Source of the DNA: Mycolicibacterium moriokaense | GTDB lineage: Bacteria; Actinomycetota; Actinomycetes; Mycobacteriales; Mycobacteriaceae | Reading direction: 5' to 3' | NCBI RefSeq assembly: GCF_010726085.1 | Contig: NZ_AP022560.1 | Span: 3,596,001-3,660,000, forward strand | Length of the DNA: 64,000 nt | Part shown: piece by piece, positions 37,650-48,319 of the stretch | Position numbering within the stretch: position 1 is the first letter of the stretch | How the letters are laid out: every line of letters begins with the position of its first letter | Notes under the pieces: model-generated | The model's database searches: none | What the model saw: only the letters and a program-made list of their open reading frames with translations | What the model was told of the DNA's origin: nothing | Program-made: the position numbers and the translations under genes

Positions 37650-39146
37650 TTAGTTGGTGAGCTGTTCTACCAATTCGACGGCGCTGTCCACGGAGTCCAG
37701 CAGGGCACCGACGTGGGCTTTACTCCCGCGCAGCGGCTCCAGGGTTGGAATCCGGACGAGCGAATCGCCGCCGAGATCGAAAATCACCGAGTCCCAGCTG
37801 GCCGCGGCGATATCAGCCCCGAACCGCCGCAGGCACTCGCCCCGGAAGTAGGCCCTGGTGTCGGTCGGCGGGTTGTCGACGGCGTCGAGCACCTGCTGTT
37901 CGGTGACCAGCCGCTTCATCGACCCACGCGCCACCAGCCGGTTGTACAGACCCTTGTCGAGGCGGACGTCGGAGTACTGCAGGTCCACCAGATGCAGCCG
38001 CGGTGCCGACCAGTTGAGGTTCTCCCGCTGCCGGAAGCCCTCCAGCAGCCGCAGCTTGGCGGGCCAGTCGAGGATCTCCGCGCACTGCATGGGGTCGCGC
38101 TCGAGCAGATCGAGGATGTTGGCCCACGTCTCCACGATGTCGGCCGCTCGCGGATCGGGGTCCCGGCTGTCGACCAGCTTGGCCACCCGGTCCAGGTAAA
38201 TCCGTTGCAGCGCAAGGCCCGTCAGCTCCCGACCGTCGGCGAGTGCGACCGTCGCACGCAGCGTCGGGTCGCGGCTGATGACGTGCACGGCGTGCACCGG
38301 CCGGGCCAGCGCCAGATCGGAGAGGTCCATGCCCTCTTCGATCAGGTCGAGCACCAGCGCCGTGGTACCGAGCTTGAGGTACGTCGAGGTTTCCGACAGG
38401 TTCGCGTCGCCGATGATGACGTGCAGCCGCCGGTACTTGTCGGCGTCGGCGTGGGGTTCGTCGCGGGTGTTGATGATGCCGCGCTTGAGGGTGGTCTCCA
38501 GGCCGACCTCGACCTCGATGTAGTCGGACCGCTGCGACAGCTGGAATCCGGGCTCGTCGCCCGACGGGCCGATGCCGACCCGCCCGGAACCCGTGACCAC
38601 CTGCCGGGACACCAGGAACGGCGTCAACCCCGCGATGACCGCGGAGAATGGCGTCTGACGCGACATCAGGTAGTTCTCGTGGGACCCGTAGGAGGCGCCC
38701 TTGTTGTCGATGTTGTTCTTGTAAAGCTGCAGCTTGGCGGCGCCCGGAACGCTGGCCACGTGCCGCGCGGCAGCCTCCATCACCCGCTCGCCGGCCTTGT
38801 CCCAGATCACCGCGTCCAGCGGGTCCGTGCACTCGGGTGCGGAGTACTCGGGGTGGGCGTGGTCGACGTACAGTCGCGCGCCGTTGGTCAGGATCATGTT
38901 GGCCGCACCGACCTCGTCGGCGTCCACCACCGGCGGCGGTCCCGCCGAGCGGCTCAGGTCGAATCCGCGGGCGTCACGAAGGGGTGATTCCACCTCGTAG
39001 TCCCAGCGCGTGCGCTTGGCGCGCTGGATCCCCGCGGCGGCCGCATACGCCAACACCGCCTGCGTCGAGGTCAATATCGGATTGGCGGTGGGGTCGGACG
39101 GCGACGAGATGCCGTACTCGACCTCGGTTCCGATAATCCGCTGCAT
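37650..39146 (-). CDS. dop: Pup deamidase/depupylase Dop
   Basis: A 498-residue carboxylate-amine-ligase-fold enzyme starting [20 protein letters not shown]. Glu8 (metal) and nucleophile/base Asp95 ([11 protein letters not shown]) are present. So is the Dop-specific insertion (about 40-78, [17 protein letters not shown]) that distinguishes it from PafA. It deamidates Pup-Gln and removes Pup from substrates. The 104-bp gap to pup may contain a second promoter. Confidence 0.97.
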   Translation of the reverse strand: MQRIIGTEVEYGISSPSDPTANPILTSTQAVLAYAAAAGIQRAKRTRWDYEVESPLRDARGFDLSRSAGPPPVVDADEVGAANMILTNGARLYVDHAHPEYSAPECTDPLDAVIWDKAGERVMEAAARHVASVPGAAKLQLYKNNIDNKGASYGSHENYLMSRQTPFSAVIAGLTPFLVSRQVVTGSGRVGIGPSGDEPGFQLSQRSDYIEVEVGLETTLKRGIINTRDEPHADADKYRRLHVIIGDANLSETSTYLKLGTTALVLDLIEEGMDLSDLALARPVHAVHVISRDPTLRATVALADGRELTGLALQRIYLDRVAKLVDSRDPDPRAADIVETWANILDLLERDPMQCAEILDWPAKLRLLEGFRQRENLNWSAPRLHLVDLQYSDVRLDKGLYNRLVARGSMKRLVTEQQVLDAVDNPPTDTRAYFRGECLRRFGADIAAASWDSVIFDLGGDSLVRIPTLEPLRGSKAHVGALLDSVDSAVELVEQLTN

Positions 39147-39196
39147 GTGGCCAGCCTAGGCTGTCCGGTTTCGGGGACCCGCAGTAGCCTGCGACC

Positions 39197-40453
39197 GTGC
39201 CGCCTGAGAAGGACGACCTCGCCGCTGACCGCAGGGCGGCCGCGAGCAGGTTCGTGGCCGAACTCGGCGCCACGATGTCGGCGGCCAACTACCCGGTCAC
39301 CATGGTGCGCGCCGTGATGGAGGGGACCTCGAAGGCCTACGGCCTCGACAACCACTTTCTCGCGCTGCCGAATTACGTCCAGGTCGGCAGCCCTCTCGGT
39401 GACAGCCTCTACATCGCCAACACCGACTACGTGCTGCGCTACGACCAGTCGTTCCCGCTTGCACAGCTCGTCGCGCGGGCACCGTCCGGAACGGTCAACC
39501 CCGAGGAGGGCATGGCGGAGCTGGAGCGAATCCGCAACCTGGACAAGCGATTTCCGGTCTGGCTCACCATCATCGGGTACGCGGTGCAGAGCATGGGGCT
39601 GGCGCTGATCCTGCAGCCGACGCCGTGGAGCCTGGTCGGGGCGGCGGTACTCGGGCTGTTGGTCGGCGCCCTGTCAGTGGTGGGCAGGCGTGTCGACTCC
39701 ATCGGGTACATGCTGCCGACGATCTGTGCGTTCCTGGTGGCGCTCATCGTCTTCACCTTCAACCGGCACTGGCATGTCGGTATCGACAGCCTGCGTGCCC
39801 TGGCCGCCCCGCTGGCCGTCTTTCTGCCCGGGGCGGCGATCACCCTGGCGGTCATCGAATTGTCCACTCGCCATGTGGTGTCGGGGGCGAGCCGGCTCGT
39901 CGCGGGCTTCATGCAGATCGTGCAGTTGGCGTTCGGCATCCTGATCGCCGCACAGGTCGCCGGGATCGCCGACTCGAATCTGGTCACGACCGAGATGAAC
40001 CGGCTCGGCCCCTGGGCGCCGTTTCTCGGCGTGGCCGTCTACGGCCTCGGTGCCATGCTGAACTTCGGCCCGCCGACTAGGTTTCTGCCGTGGATGCTGC
40101 TCATGCTCTACACCGCCTACGCGGGCCAGTGGCTGGGCAATGCCCTGCTCGGCAGCTATGCCAGCGGGTTCGGCGGCGGGTTGACCCTGATCCTGTTCGC
40201 ATTGGCGATATCGCACCGCCCGAACACCCCACCCACGGTGTCTCTGGTGCTGCCGGGCTTCTGGTTACTCGTGCCCGGGTCGCTCGGCTTCATGGGCATG
40301 ACACAGCTGCTCGGTACCCACAGCACCGCCATGTTCACCGCTACGTTGATCTCGATGATGTCCATTGCCGTCGGCGTCCAGAGCGGATTGGTGTTGTGGC
40401 GCGCGGCTATTCAGCTCACCGGCAACCCACGGCGGCGGGCGCTGCATGATTGA
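39197..40453 (+). CDS. ThrE-type threonine/serine exporter family membrane protein
   Basis: A 418-residue protein. The N-terminal soluble part (about 1-115, FVAELGATMSAANYPVTMVR) matches the ThrE/DUF1212 hydrolase-like domain. It is followed by about ten transmembrane helices in two five-helix modules (about 120-260 and 270-415). The Corynebacterium ThrE protein exports threonine and serine; the same role here is by family. It is divergent from dop by 50 bp and overlaps the next gene by eight bases. Confidence 0.85.
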   Translation: MPPEKDDLAADRRAAASRFVAELGATMSAANYPVTMVRAVMEGTSKAYGLDNHFLALPNYVQVGSPLGDSLYIANTDYVLRYDQSFPLAQLVARAPSGTVNPEEGMAELERIRNLDKRFPVWLTIIGYAVQSMGLALILQPTPWSLVGAAVLGLLVGALSVVGRRVDSIGYMLPTICAFLVALIVFTFNRHWHVGIDSLRALAAPLAVFLPGAAITLAVIELSTRHVVSGASRLVAGFMQIVQLAFGILIAAQVAGIADSNLVTTEMNRLGPWAPFLGVAVYGLGAMLNFGPPTRFLPWMLLMLYTAYAGQWLGNALLGSYASGFGGGLTLILFALAISHRPNTPPTVSLVLPGFWLLVPGSLGFMGMTQLLGTHSTAMFTATLISMMSIAVGVQSGLVLWRAAIQLTGNPRRRALHD

Positions 40454-41588
40454 CGTCGAACAGCGACGGGCCGCCGACGCCTGGTTCCTCGACCACGGTC
40501 TGCCCGCCGTGCTGCGCCCCGGCCGGCTGGTCCGTCGACTCTGGCCCCGATCGGCGCCCGCGCTGGCGGCCTTCGCGGTGTTCATGGTCAACTCCGCCGT
40601 CGTCGTCCAGGTGACCGGCAAGCACACGATCAACATCGAGGGCGAGCCGACCCGCACGGAGTGGTTCGTGTTGGGGCTGCTTGTCCTCGTCCTGCCGCTC
40701 GCGTCGTTGGTCGGCTGGCTGGTGTCGAGAATCTCCACCGTGCACGGCCGCACTGTCGCCGCCGCCGTCTCGGTGGTCGTCGGGGTCGCAGGCGGCGTCA
40801 TCGGCGGACCCAGCGACCGGCTGCTCGCCGATCTCATCTTCGAAGCGGTGGTGATCGCGGCGATTCTGGCGCTGACGGCATCCGGGTTGGGTTCCGTCAT
40901 GTCGTGGACCGCACGGATGACCATCTCGCATCTCGCGGCCGTGGGATCGCTGATGATCCGCGCACTTCCGGTGATGCTGCTGACCATTCTCGTGTTCTTC
41001 AATTCGCCGGTATGGCTGATGGCGGCCAACGTGTCACGCCCCCGGATGTGGCTCGCGATCGTGTTCCTCAGCCTGGTCGCGGCCGCGTTCGTGGTCGCCG
41101 TCACCGTCGACCGGTTCGAGCCGGTCATCGAGGCACCCGATGCTTCCGTTCGGGATACCCGACTGGCCGGTACGCCGTTTTCGGCGATGCCCGATCCGTC
41201 GCAGACGCAGGCCCTCAACCGCGCCGAGCGGCTCAATGTCATGTTCGTGCTGGCCGTTTCGCAGCTCGCACAGATCTTCGTGGTCGCCGTCGTCATCGCG
41301 CTGATCTTCCTGGTGCTCGGTCTGATACTGATCTCACCGGATCTGTTGGGAGCCCTGACACAAGGCAAGGGGCCGAGCGACGGCACCGTCCTCGGTATGA
41401 CGATCCCGGTGCCGCAGCCGTTGATTCACGTGACGATGTTTCTCGGCGCGCTGACGTTCATGTACGTCAGCGCCAGGTCCGCGGGCGACGGCGAGTACCG
41501 CAAGCAGTTCCTCGATCCGCTCAGCGAGGACCTGCGGCTGACGCTGGTCGCCCGAAGTCGGTACCGGGCAGCCGTTCCGGCGCGCTGA
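40446..41588 (+). CDS. Multi-span membrane protein of unknown function (paralogue A)
   Basis: A 380-residue protein from ATG 40446 (MIDVEQRRAADAWFLDHGLP). About six to seven hydrophobic helices are separated by a cytosolic-looking charged segment (about 220-265, including GTPFSAMPD) and followed by two more helices. N-terminal AWFLDHGLPAVL and C-terminal QFLDPLSEDLRLTLVARSRY recur in the next gene. It overlaps the thrE-like gene by eight bases, so co-expression is likely. I do not know a function. Confidence 0.75.
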   Translation: MIDVEQRRAADAWFLDHGLPAVLRPGRLVRRLWPRSAPALAAFAVFMVNSAVVVQVTGKHTINIEGEPTRTEWFVLGLLVLVLPLASLVGWLVSRISTVHGRTVAAAVSVVVGVAGGVIGGPSDRLLADLIFEAVVIAAILALTASGLGSVMSWTARMTISHLAAVGSLMIRALPVMLLTILVFFNSPVWLMAANVSRPRMWLAIVFLSLVAAAFVVAVTVDRFEPVIEAPDASVRDTRLAGTPFSAMPDPSQTQALNRAERLNVMFVLAVSQLAQIFVVAVVIALIFLVLGLILISPDLLGALTQGKGPSDGTVLGMTIPVPQPLIHVTMFLGALTFMYVSARSAGDGEYRKQFLDPLSEDLRLTLVARSRYRAAVPAR

Positions 41589-41624
41589 CGCGTTCTCCGA
41601 CGGTATTTCGCGCACAATAACCGC

Positions 41625-42788
41625 GTGCCCGACATGCGGAGCGTCCACGAGTGGTTTCTCCATCGCGGGCTGCCGCTGGTCCTGACGCGGCGGGTGCGCT
41701 CCCACGCACTGATCGAGCGGTCGGCGCCGATGGTCAGCGGGATCGGGGCGGTGATCGCGCTGACCATGACGCTGGCGGAGCTGTCGGAGGACGAACCCGA
41801 CTACGGCTACGCGATCCGGCTCGGCGCACTCACCCTGCTGCTCGTCGCGGCACCGTTCGCTCTCCACCTGCTGCACCGATCCGGCACGACACGCGGTGAG
41901 GCGGGGCGAATGTCGGCTGCGCTGCTCGTGATGGCGCTGTTCGTGTTCGGGCTGCCGTTCGCCGACAGCGGCTTCTCCGGGATCGCCGCGGCGGAGATGG
42001 TCTTCTTCGTGGTGGTCGCAGTCCTGGCGGTCTGGCTGACGTACCTCGGCATCGGCTCAATTGTCCTGTGGGCGTTCAGGTTCGCCTGGCTTCAGTTCGG
42101 TGCGCTCGGCACCCTGATGAGTCGGGCGCTGCCCCTGCTGATGCTGACCGTCGTGGTGTACTTCACCGGCGAACTGTGGCAGCTGGCATCTCGGATGACA
42201 CGTGAACGGCTCTGGCAGACCATCGGATTCCTGGCCTTCGTCGCGATCATCTTCATGGTGACCACCATCCGTGATGAGGTGATGGCACTGCGCAACGATC
42301 GGGCCGAGCAGACGGACCCGGCGAAACTCCTCGAGGGCACGCCACTGGCCATCGCCGACGGTCACTCCCCCGCGCGCACTCCGCTGTCGCTGGCCGAGCA
42401 GGTCAACGTCGTCGCGGTGATGGTGGTGGCGCAGGCAATTCAGGTGGTTCTCTTCACGACGGGCCTGTTCGCGTTCTTCGTGGCTCTCGGAATCGTCGCG
42501 GTGCCCGACGAGGTGGCGGTGCTGTGGGCGTCGGAGGCGGTCTGTCCGGTCGGTGAACCACCTTGCGCGGGAACCTGGTTCGGCATCCATGTGCCGGTGG
42601 CGCAGACCGTTGTCCACGTCTCGCTGTTCGTGGCGGTGCTGTCGGGTCTGTACTTCACCGTCAGCACCAGTGTCGACCCGATCTACCGAGAGCGGTTCTT
42701 CGACCCGCTGGTCTCCGATGTGGCGGTGAGCCTGGCTGGGCGCGACGCCTATCTCGAGATGGACGGGAAGAGGAAACCCTCCGAATAG
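41625..42788 (+). CDS. Multi-span membrane protein of unknown function (paralogue B)
   Basis: A 387-residue paralogue of the preceding gene, from GTG 41625. It shares EWFLHRGLPLVL near the start, GTPLAIADG in the middle and RFFDPLVSDVAVSLAGRDAY at the end, with the same helix layout. An extra loop with two Cys (about 305-313, CPVGEPPCA) is absent in paralogue A. It follows by 36 bp and is probably in the same operon. Function unknown; the pair could act as a heterodimer. Confidence 0.75.
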   Translation: MPDMRSVHEWFLHRGLPLVLTRRVRSHALIERSAPMVSGIGAVIALTMTLAELSEDEPDYGYAIRLGALTLLLVAAPFALHLLHRSGTTRGEAGRMSAALLVMALFVFGLPFADSGFSGIAAAEMVFFVVVAVLAVWLTYLGIGSIVLWAFRFAWLQFGALGTLMSRALPLLMLTVVVYFTGELWQLASRMTRERLWQTIGFLAFVAIIFMVTTIRDEVMALRNDRAEQTDPAKLLEGTPLAIADGHSPARTPLSLAEQVNVVAVMVVAQAIQVVLFTTGLFAFFVALGIVAVPDEVAVLWASEAVCPVGEPPCAGTWFGIHVPVAQTVVHVSLFVAVLSGLYFTVSTSVDPIYRERFFDPLVSDVAVSLAGRDAYLEMDGKRKPSE

Positions 42789-42802
42789 CCTCCGCGCCTT
42801 CG

Positions 42803-43444
42803 TTACTGGGACGACTGCAGTGAGTAGCTGTTCTTCAGATCGTCCTGGGTCACGCTGGCATCCCGGCCGGTGGTGTCGACACGCAGCGTCTCGGTCGGCG
42901 TGCGCGCTTCGTACCGCCAGCCCGGCGGCAGCGAGAGGCGGCCCGCGAGGCCTGGAAGGTCGGCCAGCGACAACGTCGGATCGACGATCTGGCTGTATGT
43001 CTGCATGACCCAACGCCTGCCATCCGGGTCGATGAGTTCATAGATTTCGCGGCCGGCGTCGAAGACGAAGAGCGCCTTACGGTCCACCCGGTTCGGCTGG
43101 TATGGCGCCGGATTCATCGAGGACAGTTTCACCGTCGCCTGCCGAATCATCTCCAGACCACCGAAAGTCTTGTGCTCCAAGTCCTCTCGGTCACGCTTAC
43201 CGATAGCACTCATCAACCAGTACCGCGGCCCGTTGAGCAGAGCGGCCACCGCGTTGTTCTCCGTGGCGATGGCCTGCGCATCGAGCTTGTCCCACAGTTC
43301 GGCCGGACAGTTGTTGAGTGGAAACGTGTTGTACACGGTCGCCTCGGGTCCCGATTCCCCGGGCCGGACCAGAAGTACTTCGCCGTAGCGCTTTCCGAAT
43401 ACGTCACCGCTCAGGGTGACGTCGTTTCCAGGGTCTTGCGGCAT
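42803..43444 (-). CDS. Hypothetical protein (213 aa)
   Basis: A 213-residue soluble protein starting MPQDPGNDVTLSGDVFGKRY. Conserved-looking parts are YNTFPLNNCPAELWDKLDAQ (about 38-57) and a late WVMQTYSQIVDPTLSLADLPG (about 145-165) followed by LPPGWRYEAR. There is no signal peptide or transmembrane helix. It converges on paralogue B with 14 bases between. I do not recognise a characterised family. Confidence 0.65.
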   Translation of the reverse strand: MPQDPGNDVTLSGDVFGKRYGEVLLVRPGESGPEATVYNTFPLNNCPAELWDKLDAQAIATENNAVAALLNGPRYWLMSAIGKRDREDLEHKTFGGLEMIRQATVKLSSMNPAPYQPNRVDRKALFVFDAGREIYELIDPDGRRWVMQTYSQIVDPTLSLADLPGLAGRLSLPPGWRYEARTPTETLRVDTTGRDASVTQDDLKNSYSLQSSQ

Positions 43445-43705
43445 ACCGCGAAATTATGTCCTCACAGCCCGCGGGCGTGCGCAAATTGCGGGTTCTTTCG
43501 CAGCGCGTCGAACCGGTCGGCAAGTTTGCTGGGGTGTTTGCCCAGCTCAACCGCCACATGCCGAGAAATTGACGTCGGCGCTGATTCGGGGTGCGGATGA
43601 AAACTCGCTGCTCTAGACTGCGCCAAGCAACGTCCCGAGTGGTCTCGTGACCACGCCCAGGCCTCGGCAAACGGTGCGCAACCAAGGGTGAAGGGATTTA
43701 CAACC

Positions 43706-43990
43706 ATGAAGAAGCTCGTGGTGGCTTCGTTCGCGACGTTGGCACTGGGCCTCGCTGTCGCGGCACCGGCCTACGCAGATCAGGACAGTTTCATCGTCGA
43801 CCTTGCCAACAACGGCTGGGACGGACCCGTCGATGCCGCGGTGGCACTGGGTAACCAGATCTGCAGCGACATCGCCAACGGTGTGCCCGAGTCCGAGACG
43901 TTGCAGACGATCTCAGACAACACGACTGACGGTGTGGAACCGAAGGACGCGAAGACGTTCTACGAAGCGGCGGCCAACAACCTCTGCTGA
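43706..43990 (+). CDS. DUF732 secreted protein
   Basis: A 94-residue exported protein. The signal peptide MKKLVVASFATLALGLAVAA is followed by PAYA and predicted cleavage before DQ. The mature domain has one Cys near the middle (NQICSDI) and one at the very C-terminus (NNLC), which probably form a disulfide. DUF732 proteins are abundant secreted mycobacterial proteins of unknown role. ATG 43706 is chosen over a GTG at 43688 because it begins the positively charged n-region. The 261 bp upstream contain no other supported gene. Confidence 0.85.
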   Translation: MKKLVVASFATLALGLAVAAPAYADQDSFIVDLANNGWDGPVDAAVALGNQICSDIANGVPESETLQTISDNTTDGVEPKDAKTFYEAAANNLC

Positions 43991-43999
43991 GCCGACTCG

Positions 44000-44036
44000 A
44001 TCTGGGCCGGTTCCCCTTACAGGTACTGGCCCAGAT
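44000..44036. terminator. Possible bidirectional terminator hairpin between DUF732 gene and mpa
   Basis: Perfect 9-bp arms ATCTGGGCC (44000-44008) and GGCCCAGAT (44028-44036) flank a 19-base loop, with partial extension of the stem outward. It lies between convergent genes, with one arm inside the last codons of mpa. No T-tract is present. Confidence 0.35.
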
Positions 44037-45846
44037 TCGACTCGGTGTCGATCGCGCGTGAGGCGCTCGACGACTTGCCGGTGACCAGCGTGCGGATGTA
44101 GACGATCCGCTCGCCCTTCTTGCCCGAGATCCGTGCCCAGTCATCGGGATTCGTGGTGTTGGGCAGGTCCTCGTTCTCGGCGAACTCGTCGACGATCGAG
44201 TCGAGCAGATGCTGGATGCGAAGACCAGGCTGCCCCGTTTCCAACACCGACTTGATCGCGTTCTTCTTCGCGCGGTCGACGACGTTCTGGATCATGGCGC
44301 CGGAGTTGAAGTCCTTGAAGTACATGACTTCCTTGTCACCGTTGGCGTAGGTGACCTCCAGGAACCGGTTGTCATCGATCTCGGCGTACATCCGGTCGAC
44401 GACCTTCTCGATCATCGCCTTCAGGCAGGCCGCCCGGTCGCCGCCGAACTCGGCAAGATCGTCGGCGTGCACCGGCAGATCCTCGACCAGATACTTGCTG
44501 AAGATGTCCATTGCCGCCTCGGCATCCGGACGCTCGATCTTGATCTTGACGTCCAGCCGGCCGGGCCGCAGGATCGCCGGGTCGATCATGTCCTCGCGGT
44601 TGGAGGCGCCGATCACGATGACGTTCTCCAGACCCTCGACACCGTCGATCTCGCTCAGCAGCTGCGGGACCACCGTCGTCTCCACATCGGAGCTGACGCC
44701 CGTACCGCGGGTGCGGAAGATCGAGTCCATCTCGTCGAAGAACACGATCACCGGGGTGCCCTCGGACGCCTTCTCACGCGCCCGCTGGAAGATCAGCCGG
44801 ATGTGACGTTCGGTCTCGCCGACGAACTTGTTCAGCAGCTCCGGGCCCTTGATGTTGAGGAAGTAGCTCTTGGCCTCGCGGGCATCGTCGCCGCGGACCT
44901 CGGCCATCTTCTTCGCCAACGAGTTGGCGACAGCCTTGGCGATCAGCGTCTTGCCGCAGCCGGGCGGGCCGTACAGCAGCACGCCCTTGGGCGGACGCAG
45001 CGAGTACTCCCGGTAGAGCTCCTTGTGCAGGAACGGCAGCTCGACCGCGTCGCGGATCTGTTCGATCTGCCGGCCGAGGCCGCCGATGTCGTTGTAGCTG
45101 ACATCGGGGACCTCCTCGAGGACCAGATCCTCGACCTCGGCCTTCGGGATGCGCTCAAACGCGTACCCGGCCTTGGTGTCGACTAGCAGCGAGTCACCAG
45201 GACGCAGCTTGCGCGGACGCTCGTCGCTGCCGTCGCCGGTCTCGTCGTCCGACAGGCCCTCCGCCGCCACCAGGGGCTCGGCCAACCAGACGATGCGCTC
45301 CTCGTCGGCGTGCCCCACCACCAGCGCGCGGTGCCCGTCGGCAAGGATCTCGCGCAGCGTGCTGATCTCACCGACGGCCTCGAAGTGACCCGCCTCGACC
45401 ACGGTCAGCGCCTCGTTGAGCCGGACCGTCTGGCCCTGTTTGAGAGTCTTGGTGTCGATGTTCGGCGAGCACGTCAGCCGCATCTTGCGCCCGGAGGTGA
45501 ACACGTCGACGGTCTCGTCGTCCTGAACTGACAGCAGCACGCCGTATCCACTTGGCGGCTGACCGAGTCGGTCGACCTCCTCACGCAGTGCGAGCAACTG
45601 CTGCCGCGCCTCCTTGAGGGTTTCCATCAGTTTGGCGTTTCGGGCCGCGAGCGAATCGATCCTGGCCTCGAGCTGGTGGACATCGCGCGCGCTGCGCAGA
45701 CCGCTCTGCGGCCCTACGGCACTCTCCAGCTGCTCACGCAACATGGCCGCCTCACGGCGCAACTCTTCGAGTTCTGCGGCATCGTCGCTGGACATGCCGG
45801 ACTCGCGGGGTGTACCAAACCCTTCAGAACGCTCGGACTCGCTCAT
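44017..45846 (-). CDS. mpa: Proteasome-associated AAA+ ATPase Mpa (ARC)
   Basis: A 609-residue ATPase. An N-terminal coiled coil (about 22-95) binds Pup, then double OB domains (about 97-240) and the AAA domain follow, with Walker A GPPGCGKT (293-300) and Walker B VFFDEMDS (368-375). The C-terminus ends GQYL; the penultimate Tyr docks into PrcA. It unfolds pupylated proteins into the 20S core. About 146 bp separate it from the divergent MTB12-type gene. Confidence 0.97.
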   Translation of the reverse strand: MSESERSEGFGTPRESGMSSDDAAELEELRREAAMLREQLESAVGPQSGLRSARDVHQLEARIDSLAARNAKLMETLKEARQQLLALREEVDRLGQPPSGYGVLLSVQDDETVDVFTSGRKMRLTCSPNIDTKTLKQGQTVRLNEALTVVEAGHFEAVGEISTLREILADGHRALVVGHADEERIVWLAEPLVAAEGLSDDETGDGSDERPRKLRPGDSLLVDTKAGYAFERIPKAEVEDLVLEEVPDVSYNDIGGLGRQIEQIRDAVELPFLHKELYREYSLRPPKGVLLYGPPGCGKTLIAKAVANSLAKKMAEVRGDDAREAKSYFLNIKGPELLNKFVGETERHIRLIFQRAREKASEGTPVIVFFDEMDSIFRTRGTGVSSDVETTVVPQLLSEIDGVEGLENVIVIGASNREDMIDPAILRPGRLDVKIKIERPDAEAAMDIFSKYLVEDLPVHADDLAEFGGDRAACLKAMIEKVVDRMYAEIDDNRFLEVTYANGDKEVMYFKDFNSGAMIQNVVDRAKKNAIKSVLETGQPGLRIQHLLDSIVDEFAENEDLPNTTNPDDWARISGKKGERIVYIRTLVTGKSSSASRAIDTESNLGQYL

Positions 45847-45992
45847 TGTGCGCTCCTCCCCGCACCGAATGTTGGTGCAGTAACACCTTCAACGCTACCG
45901 GCGATTCAGCCATTGTGTGCGCTCTAGGAATTCGACACACCAGCAGCACTTGTTAGCCTCATTCCTTAGTTGGGCCTATCGAAAGGACAATC

Positions 45993-46484
45993 GTGACCCT
46001 GAAAGCCCTCGTTAGCGGCACGGCAGCCGCCGCGGTGATCGCCGGAGCCGCGGTGGGTGTGACGTCCATTGCATCCCCAGATGTGATGAACTCGCCGCGC
46101 GTTGCGCCGGTCTCCTGGGACATTCCGATGCCCGAGACGCCCGCACCCGATCTGGAGGGCCCACTGCTCGCGACGCTTCAGGCGCTCGGTGGCCCGGGTC
46201 TGTCCGCAGGAAAGGCGCCGTACATCCAGGGTGGCATCGGCCGCATCGAAGGCCGCGTCGCCGACACGAAGCTGCGCGAGGCACAGGCCGAGGGGAAGTT
46301 CCCGCTGTCGTTCACCCTCGCGAACATCGACCAGAACGGTCCCGTGGTGACCGCCGACGTCACCGCAACCGCCGCCAACGGTGGGGTCGCGAGCCAGAAC
46401 ATCGCGTTCGTGCCCGGCCCCAGCCCCACCGGCTGGCAGATGTCCAAGCAGTCGCTCATGGCGTTGATGTCTGCTGTCGGCTAA
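45993..46484 (+). CDS. MTB12/CFP-2-like secreted protein
   Basis: A 163-residue exported protein from GTG 45993. The signal peptide (VTLKALVSGTAAAAVIAGAA) precedes a Pro-rich linker and the domain typical of low-molecular-weight antigen MTB12: QGGIGRIEGRVADTKLREAQ, later PLSFTLANIDQ and GWQMSKQSLMALM. Function unknown; expected in the culture filtrate or periplasm. The next gene encodes the same domain on a lipoprotein and overlaps its end. Confidence 0.85.
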   Translation: MTLKALVSGTAAAAVIAGAAVGVTSIASPDVMNSPRVAPVSWDIPMPETPAPDLEGPLLATLQALGGPGLSAGKAPYIQGGIGRIEGRVADTKLREAQAEGKFPLSFTLANIDQNGPVVTADVTATAANGGVASQNIAFVPGPSPTGWQMSKQSLMALMSAVG

Positions 46485-47088
46485 GCAGTCCGGGCACCGA
46501 AGTGCCGCAATCCTGAGCGCCGTCGCGATCGCGGCGACGTTCGGGCTTTGCGCATGTGGTGCCGACCGCAACGAGAAGCCCGCACCGTCTGACCTGGCGT
46601 CTGACCTCGCGTCTGAAACGGTGGCCGAAGCTCCGCCGCCCGTCGTGCCCGCGCCGGCGCCGGTCGCACCTGTGGCGCCCCTTCCCCCGCCGACGGCGCT
46701 GTCCGACGTCTTGAACCGGATCGCCGATTCCGCCGTCCCCGGGGCGGAGAAGACCGCGCTGATCGAAGACGCCGCACCGACCGACGCCGCCGCGATGGAC
46801 AAGTTCGGTGTCGCGCTGCGCCAGGCGGGCTACGACCCGGTGAGCTTCGAGGCCAGGGATCTGCGGTGGGTCCAGGGGTCGACGGACAGGGTGTCGGCGC
46901 TGGTGACGCTCAAGACCGAGAACCCCCAGGCCGGCGACTTCACGTATCCGATGGAGTTCACCCTGGCCGACGGCTCCTGGCAGCTGGCGCGTCGCACTGC
47001 CGACGAGCTGCTGGGTGAGAACTCCCCTGCGCCGAGCCGCAGTTCGGCTTCGCCTGCACCGCCCGCACCCGCGGAACCCCCGCGCTGA
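46471..47088 (+). CDS. lppK: LppK-like lipoprotein with MTB12-type domain; non-canonical start
   Basis: The frame running to 47088 encodes an MTB12-type domain (DVLNRIADSAVPGAEKTALI, about 80-99) and a Pro/Ala-rich tail. Upstream of the first ATG/GTG-type codon (GTG 46621) the same frame encodes a basic n-region (KQSGHR), a hydrophobic core (SAAILSAVAIAATFGL) and the lipobox-like LCAC, but it contains no ATG, GTG or TTG after the stop at 46465. I therefore place the start tentatively at CTG 46471, inside the preceding gene's last codons. Starting at GTG 46621 gives 155 residues without signal peptide. LppK (Rv2116) is the syntenic lipoprotein. Confidence 0.65.
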   Translation: MLSAKQSGHRSAAILSAVAIAATFGLCACGADRNEKPAPSDLASDLASETVAEAPPPVVPAPAPVAPVAPLPPPTALSDVLNRIADSAVPGAEKTALIEDAAPTDAAAMDKFGVALRQAGYDPVSFEARDLRWVQGSTDRVSALVTLKTENPQAGDFTYPMEFTLADGSWQLARRTADELLGENSPAPSRSSASPAPPAPAEPPR

Positions 47089-47102
47089 CCGCGATTCCTC
47101 GG

Positions 47103-48241
<1,139 letters not shown>

Positions 48242-48319
48242 TCAGCCTGCCAGTCAACGCGCCGCGACGGGTGCGCGGGGTTGCCAAAATTTGTCGGGGT
48301 GTCGCCATACGCTGAGACC

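Noticed and set aside
37632..38987. Plus-strand 451-codon open frame
   Set aside because: It is antisense to dop, which is intact with Glu8, Asp95 and the Dop loop.
43445..43705. Short frames in the 261-bp gap before the DUF732 gene
   Set aside because: No frame has a convincing start signal, signal peptide or family motif; I see nothing else in this gap beyond probable promoter sequence.
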